Assembly: GCF_000832065.1 (NCBI RefSeq)
Contig: NZ_JXQM01000013.1
Span: 62,001-126,000, forward strand
Direction of reading: 5' to 3'
Length of the DNA: 64,000 nucleotides
DNA from: Nitrosospira sp. NpAV
GTDB lineage: Bacteria > Pseudomonadota > Gammaproteobacteria > Burkholderiales > Nitrosomonadaceae
Of this stretch, positions 39,187 to 47,401 are shown piece by piece. The translations under genes and the position numbers were made by a program. The notes beneath the pieces were generated by a model, which made no database searches, had not been told where the DNA came from, and saw only the letters and a list, made by a program, of their open reading frames with translations. Position 1 is the stretch's first letter, and every line of letters begins with the position of its first letter.

Positions 39187-40209
39187 ATGGACGTTGATAA
39201 ACTCAAGTCAGTAGCAGGTGCCATCGTCGCGCAACAAAAGGGTATTCTTGCAGCGGATGAAAGCAACCCCACGATCAAGAAACGTTTTGACTCGATCAAG
39301 CTTGAAGCGACCGAGGAAAACCGCCGGCGATACCGTGAACTGCTTTTTACCACCGATGGTATCGAGCGCTATATCAGTGGCGTTATTCTCTTTGACGAAA
39401 CACTGCGCCAACGTTCCCGCGATGGCGTTCCTTTCGCCGAACTGCTGTCAAGCCGGGGGATCATTCCCGGCATCAAGGTGGACAAAGGCGCAAAAGCGCT
39501 GGCACTGTACCCTGGTGACACAATCACCGAGGGTCTGGACGGCTTGCGTGAACGGCTCGCGGAGTATAAACAATTGGGTGCGAAATTTGCGAAATGGCGA
39601 GGCGTTATCCAGATTGACGGGCACGATATTCCTTCGGCATACGCCATGCATGCAAATGCCCACGCGCTGGCGCGCTATGCCGCCCTCTGTCAGGAGGCGG
39701 ATATCGTGCCCATCGTCGAACCCGAAGTACTCATGGATGGCATTCAGGATATTGATCGCTGCGAAGTGGTCACGTCGCAAATGCTAGAGAACTTGTTCGC
39801 GGAGCTTAGTGCCCACCGTGTGATACTTGAAGGTATTCTGCTCAAGCCGAATATGGTGATTGACGGGATGAAGTGCACACATCCGGCCAGCGTGCGGCAT
39901 GTCGCCGAAGCTACGGTTCATTGCCTCAAGCGCTACGTTTCGGCCGCGGTTCCCGGGATCGTGTTCCTATCCGGCGGCCAAAGCGCGGAGGATGCCACCG
40001 ATCACCTGAACGCCATGAATGCCATGGGATCGTATCCCTGGCAGCTCAGTTTTTCCTATGGGCGCGCACTTCAGGCACCGGTTCTCGCCACCTGGAAGGG
40101 AAAGGAAAGCAATGTCGCCGCGGCACAAGAGATATTTTTCAGGCGTTGCCAGTTAAACGGTTTGGCCCGAGAAGGAAAATATAACCGGGCAATGGAAATG
40201 GACAAATAA
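39187..40209 (+). CDS. Class I fructose-bisphosphate aldolase
   Basis: A 340-residue Schiff-base aldolase of the animal/plant-like class. Landmarks are GILAADESNPTIKKRF near the start, SGVILFDETLRQ, GIIPGIKVDKGAKAL, AKFAKWRGVIQI, VPIVEPEVLMDG and LLKPNMV, where Lys is the catalytic residue, followed by FLSGGQSAEDATDHL. It splits fructose-1,6-bisphosphate in glycolysis/gluconeogenesis or the Calvin cycle, relevant if the organism fixes CO2. It is convergent with the PLD gene with only 18 bases between stops. Confidence 0.95.
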   Translation: MDVDKLKSVAGAIVAQQKGILAADESNPTIKKRFDSIKLEATEENRRRYRELLFTTDGIERYISGVILFDETLRQRSRDGVPFAELLSSRGIIPGIKVDKGAKALALYPGDTITEGLDGLRERLAEYKQLGAKFAKWRGVIQIDGHDIPSAYAMHANAHALARYAALCQEADIVPIVEPEVLMDGIQDIDRCEVVTSQMLENLFAELSAHRVILEGILLKPNMVIDGMKCTHPASVRHVAEATVHCLKRYVSAAVPGIVFLSGGQSAEDATDHLNAMNAMGSYPWQLSFSYGRALQAPVLATWKGKESNVAAAQEIFFRRCQLNGLAREGKYNRAMEMDK

Positions 40210-40227
40210 CGCATAGCTTGTCCGATA

Positions 40228-41592
40228 TCAGATCCATCGGGCCCACAGGCGTGCGCCAAGCTCTTTGAGGCGCATACCAATGGAACGCTCGCGCCACTTT
40301 TCAAGGGTGACAAGCGTGGAAGATTCAATATCTTTCTCGAACATCGCTTTCATTTGCTCACCAAAATCTTGTCCGAGAATCACAGCATTGATTTCCTGAT
40401 TGTGTTGAAAACTGAGCCAATCAAGGTTGGTCGAGCCTATGGTAGACCAAATGCCGTCTATAAGCGCGGTCTTCGCATGGAGCAGCGCATCCTCCCGCTC
40501 ATAGATCTTCACGCCAGCACTCAGCAGTTCATCGTAGTAGGAATGCGAAGCATAATAAACCAGATTCGAATCCGTTTTGTCGGGTAGCATCAAGCGCACG
40601 TCGACATTGCGCTGGGCAGCGCCCTTCAATGCAGCAAGCAATTGCGGGTTAGGCACAAAATATGCGGTTGTAATATATGCATGGGTCTCGGCGCTGTTAA
40701 TCGCTGATAGCAGCGTGACATAAATGGTGTTGTAAGATTCATCGGGCGAACTGCCAATGGCACGCACCACTTCATTGCCTCTACTGCCCATCTTCGGAAA
40801 AAAGGATTTCGACACCGGTGATTCACCCTTTTGCTTTTCCCACGTTGAGAGAAATAATTTCTGAAAATCGCTGACAACCGGCCCTTCAATACGTAGATGG
40901 GTATCACGCCACGGTGGGGTATCCGGTGTACGCGGTTTTGATCGAGTGAAGGATCCGCTGGAATACACGCTGCTAATATTGACGCCGCCCACAAAGGCAA
41001 TCTGGCCGTCAACCACGAGCAGCTTGCGATGATCGCGTCCCACCTCCCATTTCTTGCGAGGCGCCAATGGATTAATGGGGTTGAATTCCAGTACGTTGAT
41101 GCCGCTGTCCATCATTGACTTGAAGAATTCTTTAGGCGTATTACCCGATCCAACGCTATCGTATATAAAATTCACCTGTACACCCTTCTTTTGCCTTTCA
41201 ATCAATGCATCCACGAAACGACGACCAATCTCATCATCCTCGATACTGTAGGTTTCCATGTTGATGTGATTCTTCGCTCCCTGTATCGCGGAAAACATCG
41301 ATTTGTAGGTAGCAGGGCCATCAAGCAGCAACGTTACCTTATTGCCCGTCACCAACGGGCTTCCCATCAGTTCCTCGACTTGCGCAAGATGCCTGTCAAA
41401 GATGTTCGTTTTTGGGCTCCCGTTCTTCAGTCCTGCCAGGATTGCCTCACTTTTCTGGGGAGGAAGCGGACCCTGCGCGCCGTTTACACGTACCGCATGG
41501 GTTGTATGCGCCATTCTATCCGGCAGTGGTAGGGAACCACAGCCAGCCAGCAATATCAGGCACAATACCCCCGCACACTTCTGAATCATCAT
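40228..41592 (-). CDS. Phospholipase D-family lipoprotein (cardiolipin-synthase-like)
   Basis: About 454 residues. A lipoprotein signal with LLAGC (Cys about 18) anchors it to a membrane. Two HKD motifs are complete: HRKLLVVDGQIAFVGGVNIS near 190 and HAKTALIDGIWSTIGSTNLD in the C-terminal half. The order and spacing are those of PLD-type phosphatidyltransferases such as ClsA/ClsB/ClsC. Unlike ClsA there are no N-terminal transmembrane helices, so it is closer to a periplasmic PLD-like enzyme. Of the Met codons near the start I choose 41592. Confidence 0.9.
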   Translation of the reverse strand: MMIQKCAGVLCLILLAGCGSLPLPDRMAHTTHAVRVNGAQGPLPPQKSEAILAGLKNGSPKTNIFDRHLAQVEELMGSPLVTGNKVTLLLDGPATYKSMFSAIQGAKNHINMETYSIEDDEIGRRFVDALIERQKKGVQVNFIYDSVGSGNTPKEFFKSMMDSGINVLEFNPINPLAPRKKWEVGRDHRKLLVVDGQIAFVGGVNISSVYSSGSFTRSKPRTPDTPPWRDTHLRIEGPVVSDFQKLFLSTWEKQKGESPVSKSFFPKMGSRGNEVVRAIGSSPDESYNTIYVTLLSAINSAETHAYITTAYFVPNPQLLAALKGAAQRNVDVRLMLPDKTDSNLVYYASHSYYDELLSAGVKIYEREDALLHAKTALIDGIWSTIGSTNLDWLSFQHNQEINAVILGQDFGEQMKAMFEKDIESSTLVTLEKWRERSIGMRLKELGARLWARWI

Positions 41593-42141
41593 GAATTCCA
41601 TTTCCTCAGGTTTTTGATATTACCGGTTACATTTGGCGCGTTTCACTTGCACATCCCTGCTTGAGAATTAATACCCATGTTTACTACACGGAATTAAATC
41701 TAAAGTTACAAAATATTGAAAGCAAGAATCATTCCAAACAGATCAGTCAAATAGTTATCGACTGAACCACCGTCAAGTGTGAAATTTCTCGACATACTTT
41801 TGCATCTCAACCCTCCTGCCTGAAACATGACTGATCAATATTAGTCTTGGATACCACTTTATTTGCTGTCATCGTATCGAAACATGCCGCAAAAAAGTGC
41901 GGCTGACAGGGGACGGACTATGGATGTCTCCCATGGGCCGCGGGGCGGCCTGCAACTACCTGAAGTATTTAGCCGGGTGGGGAATGTGGGAAAGAGGGGA
42001 AATTTCTGCGCATCACGTCCGAGCGCTCCACAGGTTGTCCATGAAGCATGTTATTGGCATAGTCGGGATTACAACCGGACTTACGACCGTACCGTGATGT
42101 TACCGCCACTTTTGGACGTGCTTGAGATGCCAAATGAGCAG
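41593..42141. other. Intergenic region between PLD and PEBP genes
   Basis: About 550 bases. The left half (to about 41850) is AT-rich and holds the upstream region of the PLD gene; no clear promoter consensus can be fixed by eye. The right half is more GC-rich and carries overlapping short plus-strand frames without ribosome sites or family-like sequence. No gene is called. It may contain a decayed gene or the 3' region of the PEBP transcript. Confidence 0.35.
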
Positions 42142-42750
42142 TTAATGCTTCTGGTATAACCCGATCAGTTCGGAATGGGCAAGAATATGCCCTTGCATTG
42201 CTTGCTCCAGCTTTACTTTGGTGGGCTGATTCAAGTCCGGCAGTACGGTATCCAAAGCGTAGAGTTTATGAAAATAGCGATGGCTGCCTATCGGAGGGCA
42301 AGGTCCGCCGTAGCCGGTACGCTGCCAGTCATTAAGCCCCTCCAGGGTTCCTGGTGGGAGATCTCTTGCCGCAACGGCCTCGGGCAAACCACCGGAATTG
42401 ACCGGGATGTTATATAACACCCAATGCACCCAGGTTCTTTTAGGCGCAGCCGGATCAGGCGCATCCGGATCATCCATGATTAAAACCAGGCTCTTCGTAC
42501 CCTCGGGTACGTCATTCCAGAAAAGTTCGGGGGAAGTATCATGGCCCTCGCAAGTATGGCGAACGGGAATGACTCCCTGGTGGGGAAAAGATGATGAAGT
42601 AATGGTCATGGACATAATAGTTTTCTCCTTCTTGCTTACGGACGGTTCCGTTTCAGCCGCTCCCGCCACGATACAGACCAAGGCGATTCCGAGCGAGGCG
42701 GCAACAACACCAATGTACCTCCACCCGATGAAATGAGATCCGGTTTCCAT
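42142..42750 (-). CDS. Exported YbhB/YbcL-type PEBP-family protein
   Basis: A 202-residue protein. A hydrophobic N-terminal segment (about 13-30, ending AGAAET) suggests a signal peptide or anchor. The PEBP/Raf-kinase-inhibitor-like domain follows with SSSFPHQGVIPVRHTCEGHDTSPELFW, LVLIMDDPDAPDPAAPKRTWVHWVLYNIP and YGGPCPP-GSHRYFHKLYALD. These are the family signatures of the phosphate-ligand pocket. The bacterial function is not established. A Met near residue 46 would give a cytosolic form. Confidence 0.88.
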   Translation of the reverse strand: METGSHFIGWRYIGVVAASLGIALVCIVAGAAETEPSVSKKEKTIMSMTITSSSFPHQGVIPVRHTCEGHDTSPELFWNDVPEGTKSLVLIMDDPDAPDPAAPKRTWVHWVLYNIPVNSGGLPEAVAARDLPPGTLEGLNDWQRTGYGGPCPPIGSHRYFHKLYALDTVLPDLNQPTKVKLEQAMQGHILAHSELIGLYQKH

Positions 42751-42843
42751 TTGCTACGATATGGGAACAGTCCTTCCCTTCTCGCCACCCAGTTTCGGCA
42801 ATCTGCCAGTCAGCAGCATGATATACTCCTTTTCAAGGGGCTA

Positions 42844-43293
42844 TTATTGACGATGTCTCGTTTCTTTCTGGCGTTGATATTTCACCAGCTTGGCAATGGC
42901 GAGCAATTCTTCCGACAATAGCTCCAACAAGTCATCGAGCGTCAGAATACCTACCAGTCCACCGTTTTCATCCACGACCGGCAATCGCCTTACCGTCTTG
43001 CTGCGCATGTATTGAATTGCCTCGAAAACCCCTACGTTTTCTTTCACCGTGACCAATTCCCGCATCATGATATCGCCCACGGTGATAACTTTCTGATCGA
43101 GATCCGGCGCCATGATTTCCACCACGAGATCGCGGTCGGTAACAATCCCGACCGGAACCCGGACGTCACCGCGCTCTTCGACAACCAGCACATCGCCGAC
43201 ATGATGCTGCCGCATGAGCTTGGCAGCTTCCAGAATGGTATCGTCACGTTTCAGGATAACAACATCACGGTTACATATTTCACCGGCAGGCAT
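42844..43293 (-). CDS. Tandem CBS-domain protein
   Basis: A 149-residue protein of two CBS domains (about 10-65 and 77-135) and little else. Typical segments are LKRDDTILEAAKLMRQHHVGDVLVVEE, VGIVTDRDLVVEI, VFEAIQYMRSKTVRRLPVVDENG and VGILTLDDLLELLSEE. Such stand-alone pairs bind adenine nucleotides and often act as energy or redox-stress sensors. The Met at 43293 has a very good GGAGG six bases upstream. It neighbours the zinc-ribbon and Hsp20 genes, all on the minus strand. Confidence 0.9.
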   Translation of the reverse strand: MPAGEICNRDVVILKRDDTILEAAKLMRQHHVGDVLVVEERGDVRVPVGIVTDRDLVVEIMAPDLDQKVITVGDIMMRELVTVKENVGVFEAIQYMRSKTVRRLPVVDENGGLVGILTLDDLLELLSEELLAIAKLVKYQRQKETRHRQ

Positions 43294-43409
43294 GATGCCC
43301 TCCAATTCATTAAATATTTCATACTATATGGCAAATGCATGACGCCCTGTTCCGATAGGTCCGACGGAAAATATCGCGGACTTCGATCTCGTCAGGCTGT
43401 AACTCCTGT

Positions 43410-43913
43410 TTAGCGTGCCCAGCTTACGCGCAACAGATACTCTTGCGGATTGTAGTGAAACTCCAGATCACCCTGATAAGCGTGATGTAGCGCTTCGCCA
43501 ATGCCACGGGCAAGATGAATATCCGTCGTCGTCAATAGGGTTGCATCCTCTTCTTCTTCAATTGCCATGATCCGCTTGAGCGGATGATCGGCCCGCTCAC
43601 GTTTTTCCACATTGTGCACAAGATGCATGACTTCCTCGCGATGAGCGAGAAAGAACGCCCCTTGCAAGGTTAGAAATCCGGCGGGAAAATGATCGTGCAT
43701 GCGATGGCAGGCGGGACAGGTTTCCTGATGGGCATCGGTGGTGGCTTTGCCCCATTGCCAGCGTCCTTCATGAAATACTGCCCCACACTGGGGGCAAACG
43801 GTAGGCTCCGGCAGCTTGCGCCTTGCTTTATAGGTATCGTGCACATGCTCCTGAAAGAGGCCATCATCCCGGGAAACTCGCTGGAAGCCGGGTAATTTGC
43901 CTTCTGTGCTCAT
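43410..43913 (-). CDS. BCAM0308-type zinc-ribbon protein
   Basis: A 167-residue protein. A double Cys-x-x-Cys zinc ribbon is visible: CPQCGAVFHEGRW and CPACHRMHDHFPAGFLTLQG, followed by a helical segment REEVMHLVHNVEKRE. A C-terminal alpha/beta part includes TTTDIHLARGIGEALHHAYQGDLEFHY. I recall similar sequences in the Burkholderia family named after BCAM0308; the name is from memory. Such ribbons recall NMD3-like ribosome factors. AGGAG seven bases upstream supports the start at 43913. It sits with CBS and Hsp20 genes in a stress-type group. Confidence 0.72.
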   Translation of the reverse strand: MSTEGKLPGFQRVSRDDGLFQEHVHDTYKARRKLPEPTVCPQCGAVFHEGRWQWGKATTDAHQETCPACHRMHDHFPAGFLTLQGAFFLAHREEVMHLVHNVEKRERADHPLKRIMAIEEEEDATLLTTTDIHLARGIGEALHHAYQGDLEFHYNPQEYLLRVSWAR

Positions 43914-44106
43914 GGTGCGACTCCTATGATGAAGAAAAAGTATATATTCCAACCGACCGCCGATTATCCTGCCGCCATAGCCGAAGTCACCGGGAGGCGC
44001 GGCTTCATTTTCAAGGCAAGAAAGTGAATGCCCGAATCAAACCGCGAGACTCGATTCACTCCATCAATGCATAGCCGCCGTTTGTCATCCCGCAATGAAA
44101 TCCGCT

Positions 44107-44556
44107 TTATTTAACCTCAATCCTCTTGGCGGTTTTTCCACCCTTCTTCGGGAGTACTAGTTCCAAAGTACCATTCTCATACTTGGCCTCAGCTTTGGTT
44201 TCATCCACCTCGCTGCCTAGAGTAAAACTCCGGTAAACCGACCCCTGACGGCATTCGCGGCAAATGACTCTTTCCCCTTCCTTTTCCTCTTTTTCCTCCT
44301 TGGTCTCGGCGCTGATGGAAACCTGTTTGCCATCTATTTGCACTTTGACATTCTCTTTCTTTACTCCCGGCATTTCCGCGCGTACGGTATAAGCCGTATC
44401 GTTTTCGGTCAGATCCATCTTGATTGTGGGAGCATTTTCCATTTCCGCGGAAAATGGACGCATCCCAAAATTTTTGAACCAGTCTTCAACATTGTAAAAT
44501 GGATCGGGACGCGTCATTTCGCCGAAAAGAGGGGAATGCCGCATGATATTCGCCAT
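44107..44556 (-). CDS. Hsp20/alpha-crystallin family small heat-shock protein
   Basis: A 149-residue sHSP. The alpha-crystallin domain (about 45-145) has IKMDLTENDTAYTVRAEMPGVKKENVKVQIDG, KEEKEEKEGERVICRE, GSVYRSFTLGSEVDETKAEAKYENGTLELVLPKK and the C-terminal IEVK. The N-terminal part (FGEMTRPDPFYNVEDWF) is typical too. It holds unfolding proteins for refolding. AAAGGAG about eight bases upstream supports the start. A sigma-32 -35/-10 pair was looked for but not convincing. Confidence 0.94.
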   Translation of the reverse strand: MANIMRHSPLFGEMTRPDPFYNVEDWFKNFGMRPFSAEMENAPTIKMDLTENDTAYTVRAEMPGVKKENVKVQIDGKQVSISAETKEEKEEKEGERVICRECRQGSVYRSFTLGSEVDETKAEAKYENGTLELVLPKKGGKTAKRIEVK

Positions 44557-44627
44557 GATAATTCTCCTTTGCAATTAGTAAAATTTCTTCAACGTCGCCT
44601 TCTGACCAATTTTGATTACCAAGAAGA

Positions 44628-44897
44628 CTAGTCCCCACCGTCATACGATGCCTCATCTACGCCAGGCATGACATCCACTTCCTGGCCGCCACGCCGCTCA
44701 GTTCGATAATAAAGGGCAGTGGAAATCGTCTGATAGTTATTTCTCCGTTCTCCTGCCTTGCGTTTGACTGCTCCACGGGCTTTCGCTGCCGTTGACTCGA
44801 TTGACATGAATTTTGCTGGTTGTTCAACAAATTCGCTTCCATGTTTCTTTCTTTTCTTGCTTTTCGTACCGGGAGGACTTAATGGTTTGCTTGACAA
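44628..44897 (-). CDS. Small basic protein, hypothetical
   Basis: An 89-residue ORF beginning with TTG, preceded by AAAGG at good distance. The protein is very basic (KSKKRKKHG near residue 13, KARGAVKRKAGERR near 40) with an acidic C-terminus. No family is recognised. It is directly upstream of hsp20 on the same strand but separated by about 70 bases. It may be a real stress-associated small protein; a spurious frame cannot be excluded. Confidence 0.4.
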   Translation of the reverse strand: MSSKPLSPPGTKSKKRKKHGSEFVEQPAKFMSIESTAAKARGAVKRKAGERRNNYQTISTALYYRTERRGGQEVDVMPGVDEASYDGGD

Positions 44898-45036
44898 AAT
44901 ATGACCTTTAATGAGTTGAAGGTTTATCCAGATAGCTTATCGTCGTTTGACTGCTTAGTTTAATTTAATGGCAGAGCTTACTAATTATCAATGATCCCTG
45001 GTGGTTTTCTGTGCGCTTCCTAACATTAGGAATGAT

Positions 45037-45816
45037 CTACTTGGCTTTGCAAATTCCCGGGCAATCCGCCCCACCCTGCTTGGGGTCGCAATCATCAGCG
45101 GGGTCGTCCACGCAAGTTCCACCGCCGGTACATTGGATTCCCGCAATGCCACCACAGGCTTGCGGCCCGGTCTTCTTGCATTCACCCTCGTACTCAACGG
45201 ATATGCCGGCGCCAGCCGCTGTGCATGCGTTCCCGTACGTCTTGCCATCACAACCGCATACGGGTCTGAATTCCCTTGTGCAAATCGTAGGCTTGGTCTT
45301 GCATGTGCCTTGCGCGTCCGGCATCTTGCATCGACCGATACCGAAATCGCAGTATTGTTGCGCGTCAGGACAGATTTCTCCAGCTATTCCGCCACAAGTC
45401 AGCGATTGCCCGCCGGAACCACCCGAACCGACGGGCTTGCATTGCGCAGTAAACTCCACATCAAGGAATGTACCTGCCTTGGGATGAACTGAACGCAGCT
45501 GCTTGACAAAGGCATTAAACTTTTTTGGTGTTGCGTTGAAACCGGCCTCCGCGCATGCGAATAAACCGCCTTCGATCGGAATGGGTCCATCCGCCCTTGG
45601 GCTATAAACAGCGAATGTATCGATGGCGCCGGCAGCAATTGCCTGCCCCACCAACTTGCGAACTGATCGCAAGGCGGCGTTATCGAGACCTCGTCCATCA
45701 TTGGTGAGAGTGATATTCACGGCACGTTCGGCAGGATCCGCAAGGTCTTCGGCGAAGACGGACGTGTTGTTGAGCACGAACGCTCCAATCAGGAGAGCAT
45801 AGGCCAGTCTTTTCAT
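45037..45816 (-). CDS. Secreted Cys-rich protein with a Kazal-type domain
   Basis: A 259-residue exported protein. A signal peptide (1-22) ends VFA. The N-terminal half (to about 125) is a small alpha/beta domain without recognised family. Then comes a Cys-rich region: CGGIAG at 141, the Kazal-type segment about 172-213 with REFRPVCGCDGKTYGNAC and YEGEC, and a second CGGIAG at 221. Kazal domains in eukaryotes inhibit serine proteases; in bacteria they are sparsely known. GGGAGGA gives a strong ribosome site. Family naming beyond Kazal is not possible. Confidence 0.85.
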   Translation of the reverse strand: MKRLAYALLIGAFVLNNTSVFAEDLADPAERAVNITLTNDGRGLDNAALRSVRKLVGQAIAAGAIDTFAVYSPRADGPIPIEGGLFACAEAGFNATPKKFNAFVKQLRSVHPKAGTFLDVEFTAQCKPVGSGGSGGQSLTCGGIAGEICPDAQQYCDFGIGRCKMPDAQGTCKTKPTICTREFRPVCGCDGKTYGNACTAAGAGISVEYEGECKKTGPQACGGIAGIQCTGGGTCVDDPADDCDPKQGGADCPGICKAK

Positions 45817-45912
45817 TTTTTCCTCCCATCACGGCGTCCATACTTCTGTCCTATCCTATGGATATATCGCACTCTTTTTGTAGCAAAAAAAATGGAAAAG
45901 TAAAGCTTGGAT

Positions 45913-45942
45913 GATTTATTCGAATAAGATTTATTCGAATAA
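45913..45942. promoter_or_regulatory. Two tandem palindromic operator-like sites
   Basis: The 15-base unit GATTTATTCGAATAA occurs twice in direct succession. Each unit contains the perfect 12-base palindrome TTATTCGAATAA (45916-45927 and 45931-45942), on almost the same face of the helix when spaced 15 bases apart. Such paired dyads are typical of dimeric repressor sites. The units precede two successive ATGs with good Shine-Dalgarno sequences (45965 and 46016), so they probably control plus-strand transcription. The regulator is unknown. Confidence 0.45.
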
Positions 45943-46025
45943 CAATGATCGGGAGGAATGCATCATGAGCATACGATATCTCAAATTGTCGATAACCAAC
46001 CAAAGGAGTATCGACATGAGCAAAC

Positions 46026-46172
46026 ATGGGGAAGGACGACTTTGAGGTAATATGCGAGCACTATGGCAGTACTGATCCCGATTCGGGCAATAAGGTGGGA
46101 TATCGAACGCTGTCCAGTATCCCGGCTTCGTGGGACCGATACGGCGGCACGGTGCGTCGATTTCGGCCGTGA
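46026..46172 (+). CDS. Small hypothetical protein (48 codons), start uncertain
   Basis: A frame reading MGKDDFEVICEHYGSTDPD... with protein-like composition, ending RRFRP. The nearest good Shine-Dalgarno (AAAGGAG) favours an ATG ten bases earlier in a different frame, which reaches a stop after nine codons. The run GGGG at 46028-46031 lies between the two starts, so a one-base slip or frameshift could join them. It may therefore be a pseudogene remnant, a programmed shift or a mere coincidence. No family recognised. Confidence 0.3.
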   Translation: MGKDDFEVICEHYGSTDPDSGNKVGYRTLSSIPASWDRYGGTVRRFRP

Positions 46173-46470
46173 TTTCGTCTCGAATCTAACTCTTATTCGA
46201 TATCTTCACCGGATGGACGGAGTGCCGCGCCACCTGGAGCACAGTGGTGAATCAGGGCGACCCATTGAACAGGTGTTGCCGTTCGATTTGCATGGATTCG
46301 ATGACGATAAACAGAAGCGAGGGAACAAGGGATTGACCCTATGAAAGATCGTTTGAACTCCGCCAGTTACGCGGAAAAGTTGCCCCCCAGACAATAAAAA
46401 CGACGAGCTGCGACGGAATTAACCTGCCAGCAGGCATTTCGAGGAGATGGGAAAAATTCAGCATGAAAGA

Positions 46471-46505
46471 GCAAAGCCGGATTAGCGTAGCTAACCCGGC
46501 TTTGC
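46471..46505 (+). terminator. Strong rho-independent-type hairpin
   Basis: GCAAAGCCGG (46471-46480) pairs perfectly with CCGGCTTTGC (46496-46505). The loop itself can pair TTAGC/GCTAA around GTA. On the plus strand it is followed by CCCGTTTTT; on the minus strand a TTTTT run comes 12 bases further. It should end transcripts from the plus-strand small ORF and may also act behind the minus-strand gene that stops at 46534. Confidence 0.75.
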
Positions 46506-46533
46506 CCCGTTTTTACCGGATAGAGGAATAATA

Positions 46534-46974
46534 CTATTGCAGCATGGTGCTGCTTTGATGCAATCCACTCGCTGCGCTAAGCGTTTGAGTATCGGATGCA
46601 GCATGGTTTTCGTCGAGCTTTGATGCTATTTGCCGATGGGCAGCGGCTTCTTTTATGTCGTCATTCATGATTTGCTCATACTGGCGTACTAAAGCACCGG
46701 TATGAGATTGCAGGTCCTGTGCTTGTCTTCCGTAGAGATAGCTCTTGTTCTCATACTGTTCAAGCAACTCTTTTTGTTCCTGTACTTTTGCCTGCATCTG
46801 CTTGGCTTCGGCCTCAAGGGATTTCGCTACCGCGATGTGATCATGGCTGGTTACAGCCTTCTGCGCCGCCGCAAGGATAGCAGGGTTTTCGGTTGCCATT
46901 GCGGATGGGCTTACCGCGGCCATGAGTCCCACCATTGATAACGCGGCAAGAAATTTTCCGAATTCCGTTTTCAT
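46534..46974 (-). CDS. Exported coiled-coil protein, hypothetical
   Basis: A 146-residue protein with a clear signal peptide (hydrophobic residues about 8-20, cleavage near AMA-TEN). The mature part is helical: SLEAEAKQMQAKVQEQKELLEQYENKS, with Tyr-rich YLYGRQAQDLQS and a later AAAHRQIASKLDENHAA. It looks like a periplasmic helical-bundle or coiled-coil protein. I place the start at the Met that opens the signal peptide; a longer frame reaching 47226 lacks support. Function unknown. Confidence 0.7.
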   Translation of the reverse strand: MKTEFGKFLAALSMVGLMAAVSPSAMATENPAILAAAQKAVTSHDHIAVAKSLEAEAKQMQAKVQEQKELLEQYENKSYLYGRQAQDLQSHTGALVRQYEQIMNDDIKEAAAHRQIASKLDENHAASDTQTLSAASGLHQSSTMLQ

Positions 46975-47401
46975 GATAATTGTACCCAAATAAAATGAAA
47001 GTGACTGTATCCTAACCGAGTCAACAGCATGAGTATATTGGGGAAACCCTGGTTTTATGCTAAGGGAAACCCTTAGAAATTTCTGAAGGGATCTGGGCAC
47101 AACCGCCACCTTGTCTGGGAATGGCTGATGCATGCCAATCTCGCCACAACTCGTTGTTTGCACACCACCTCGGATCGCCATGCCGTCCCAAGTAGTGCCC
47201 GGAACCGCCGAGCCCGGATATTTCACCGGATCGCAGATGATGAGCCGACTGTTTTGGCGATTGGGGAAAGTCGCCGCGCATGCGGCGAAATAGTCGCAAA
47301 CTGACCGCCAGCACTCCAGTAGGCATGCAGGGATTTAACGTTATCCACCCAATGGCATCATTCATGCCGCATATGATGACTTCCGGAGGACCTATCCCGG
47401 G
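46975..47401. other. Intergenic region upstream of the coiled-coil gene
   Basis: About 427 bases after the erythromycin-esterase-like gene stops. Two overlapping minus-strand frames cross it but show neither a ribosome site nor family-like sequence. It probably holds the promoter of the gene starting at 46974, which I cannot place by eye. Confidence 0.3.

Larger units (their letters stand above)
45817..46533. other. Gene-poor region with operator-like repeats and a small ORF
   Basis: About 717 bases between two minus-strand genes. It contains a pair of tandem palindromes (45913-45942), a possible 48-codon ORF (46026-46172) with a competing start in another frame, and a strong hairpin (46471-46505). 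A further plus-strand frame (46063-46344) lacks a good ribosome site. The rest shows nothing I can support. Confidence 0.4.

Noticed and set aside
41863-42159. Plus-strand 98-codon frame and an overlapping 66-codon frame
   Set aside because: No ribosome site, no family resemblance, and the end overlaps the PEBP gene on the other strand.
45001-45492. Two plus-strand frames of about 160 codons
   Set aside because: They are antisense to the Kazal-domain gene, which has a signal peptide, strong ribosome site and a recognised domain.
46063-46344. Plus-strand 93-codon frame
   Set aside because: It overlaps the 48-codon frame in another phase, lacks a Shine-Dalgarno and has no recognisable sequence.
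47060-47365. Minus-strand 101-codon frame and N-terminal extension of the 46534 gene
   Set aside because: No ribosome site or family-like sequence; a signal peptide begins clearly at 46974.
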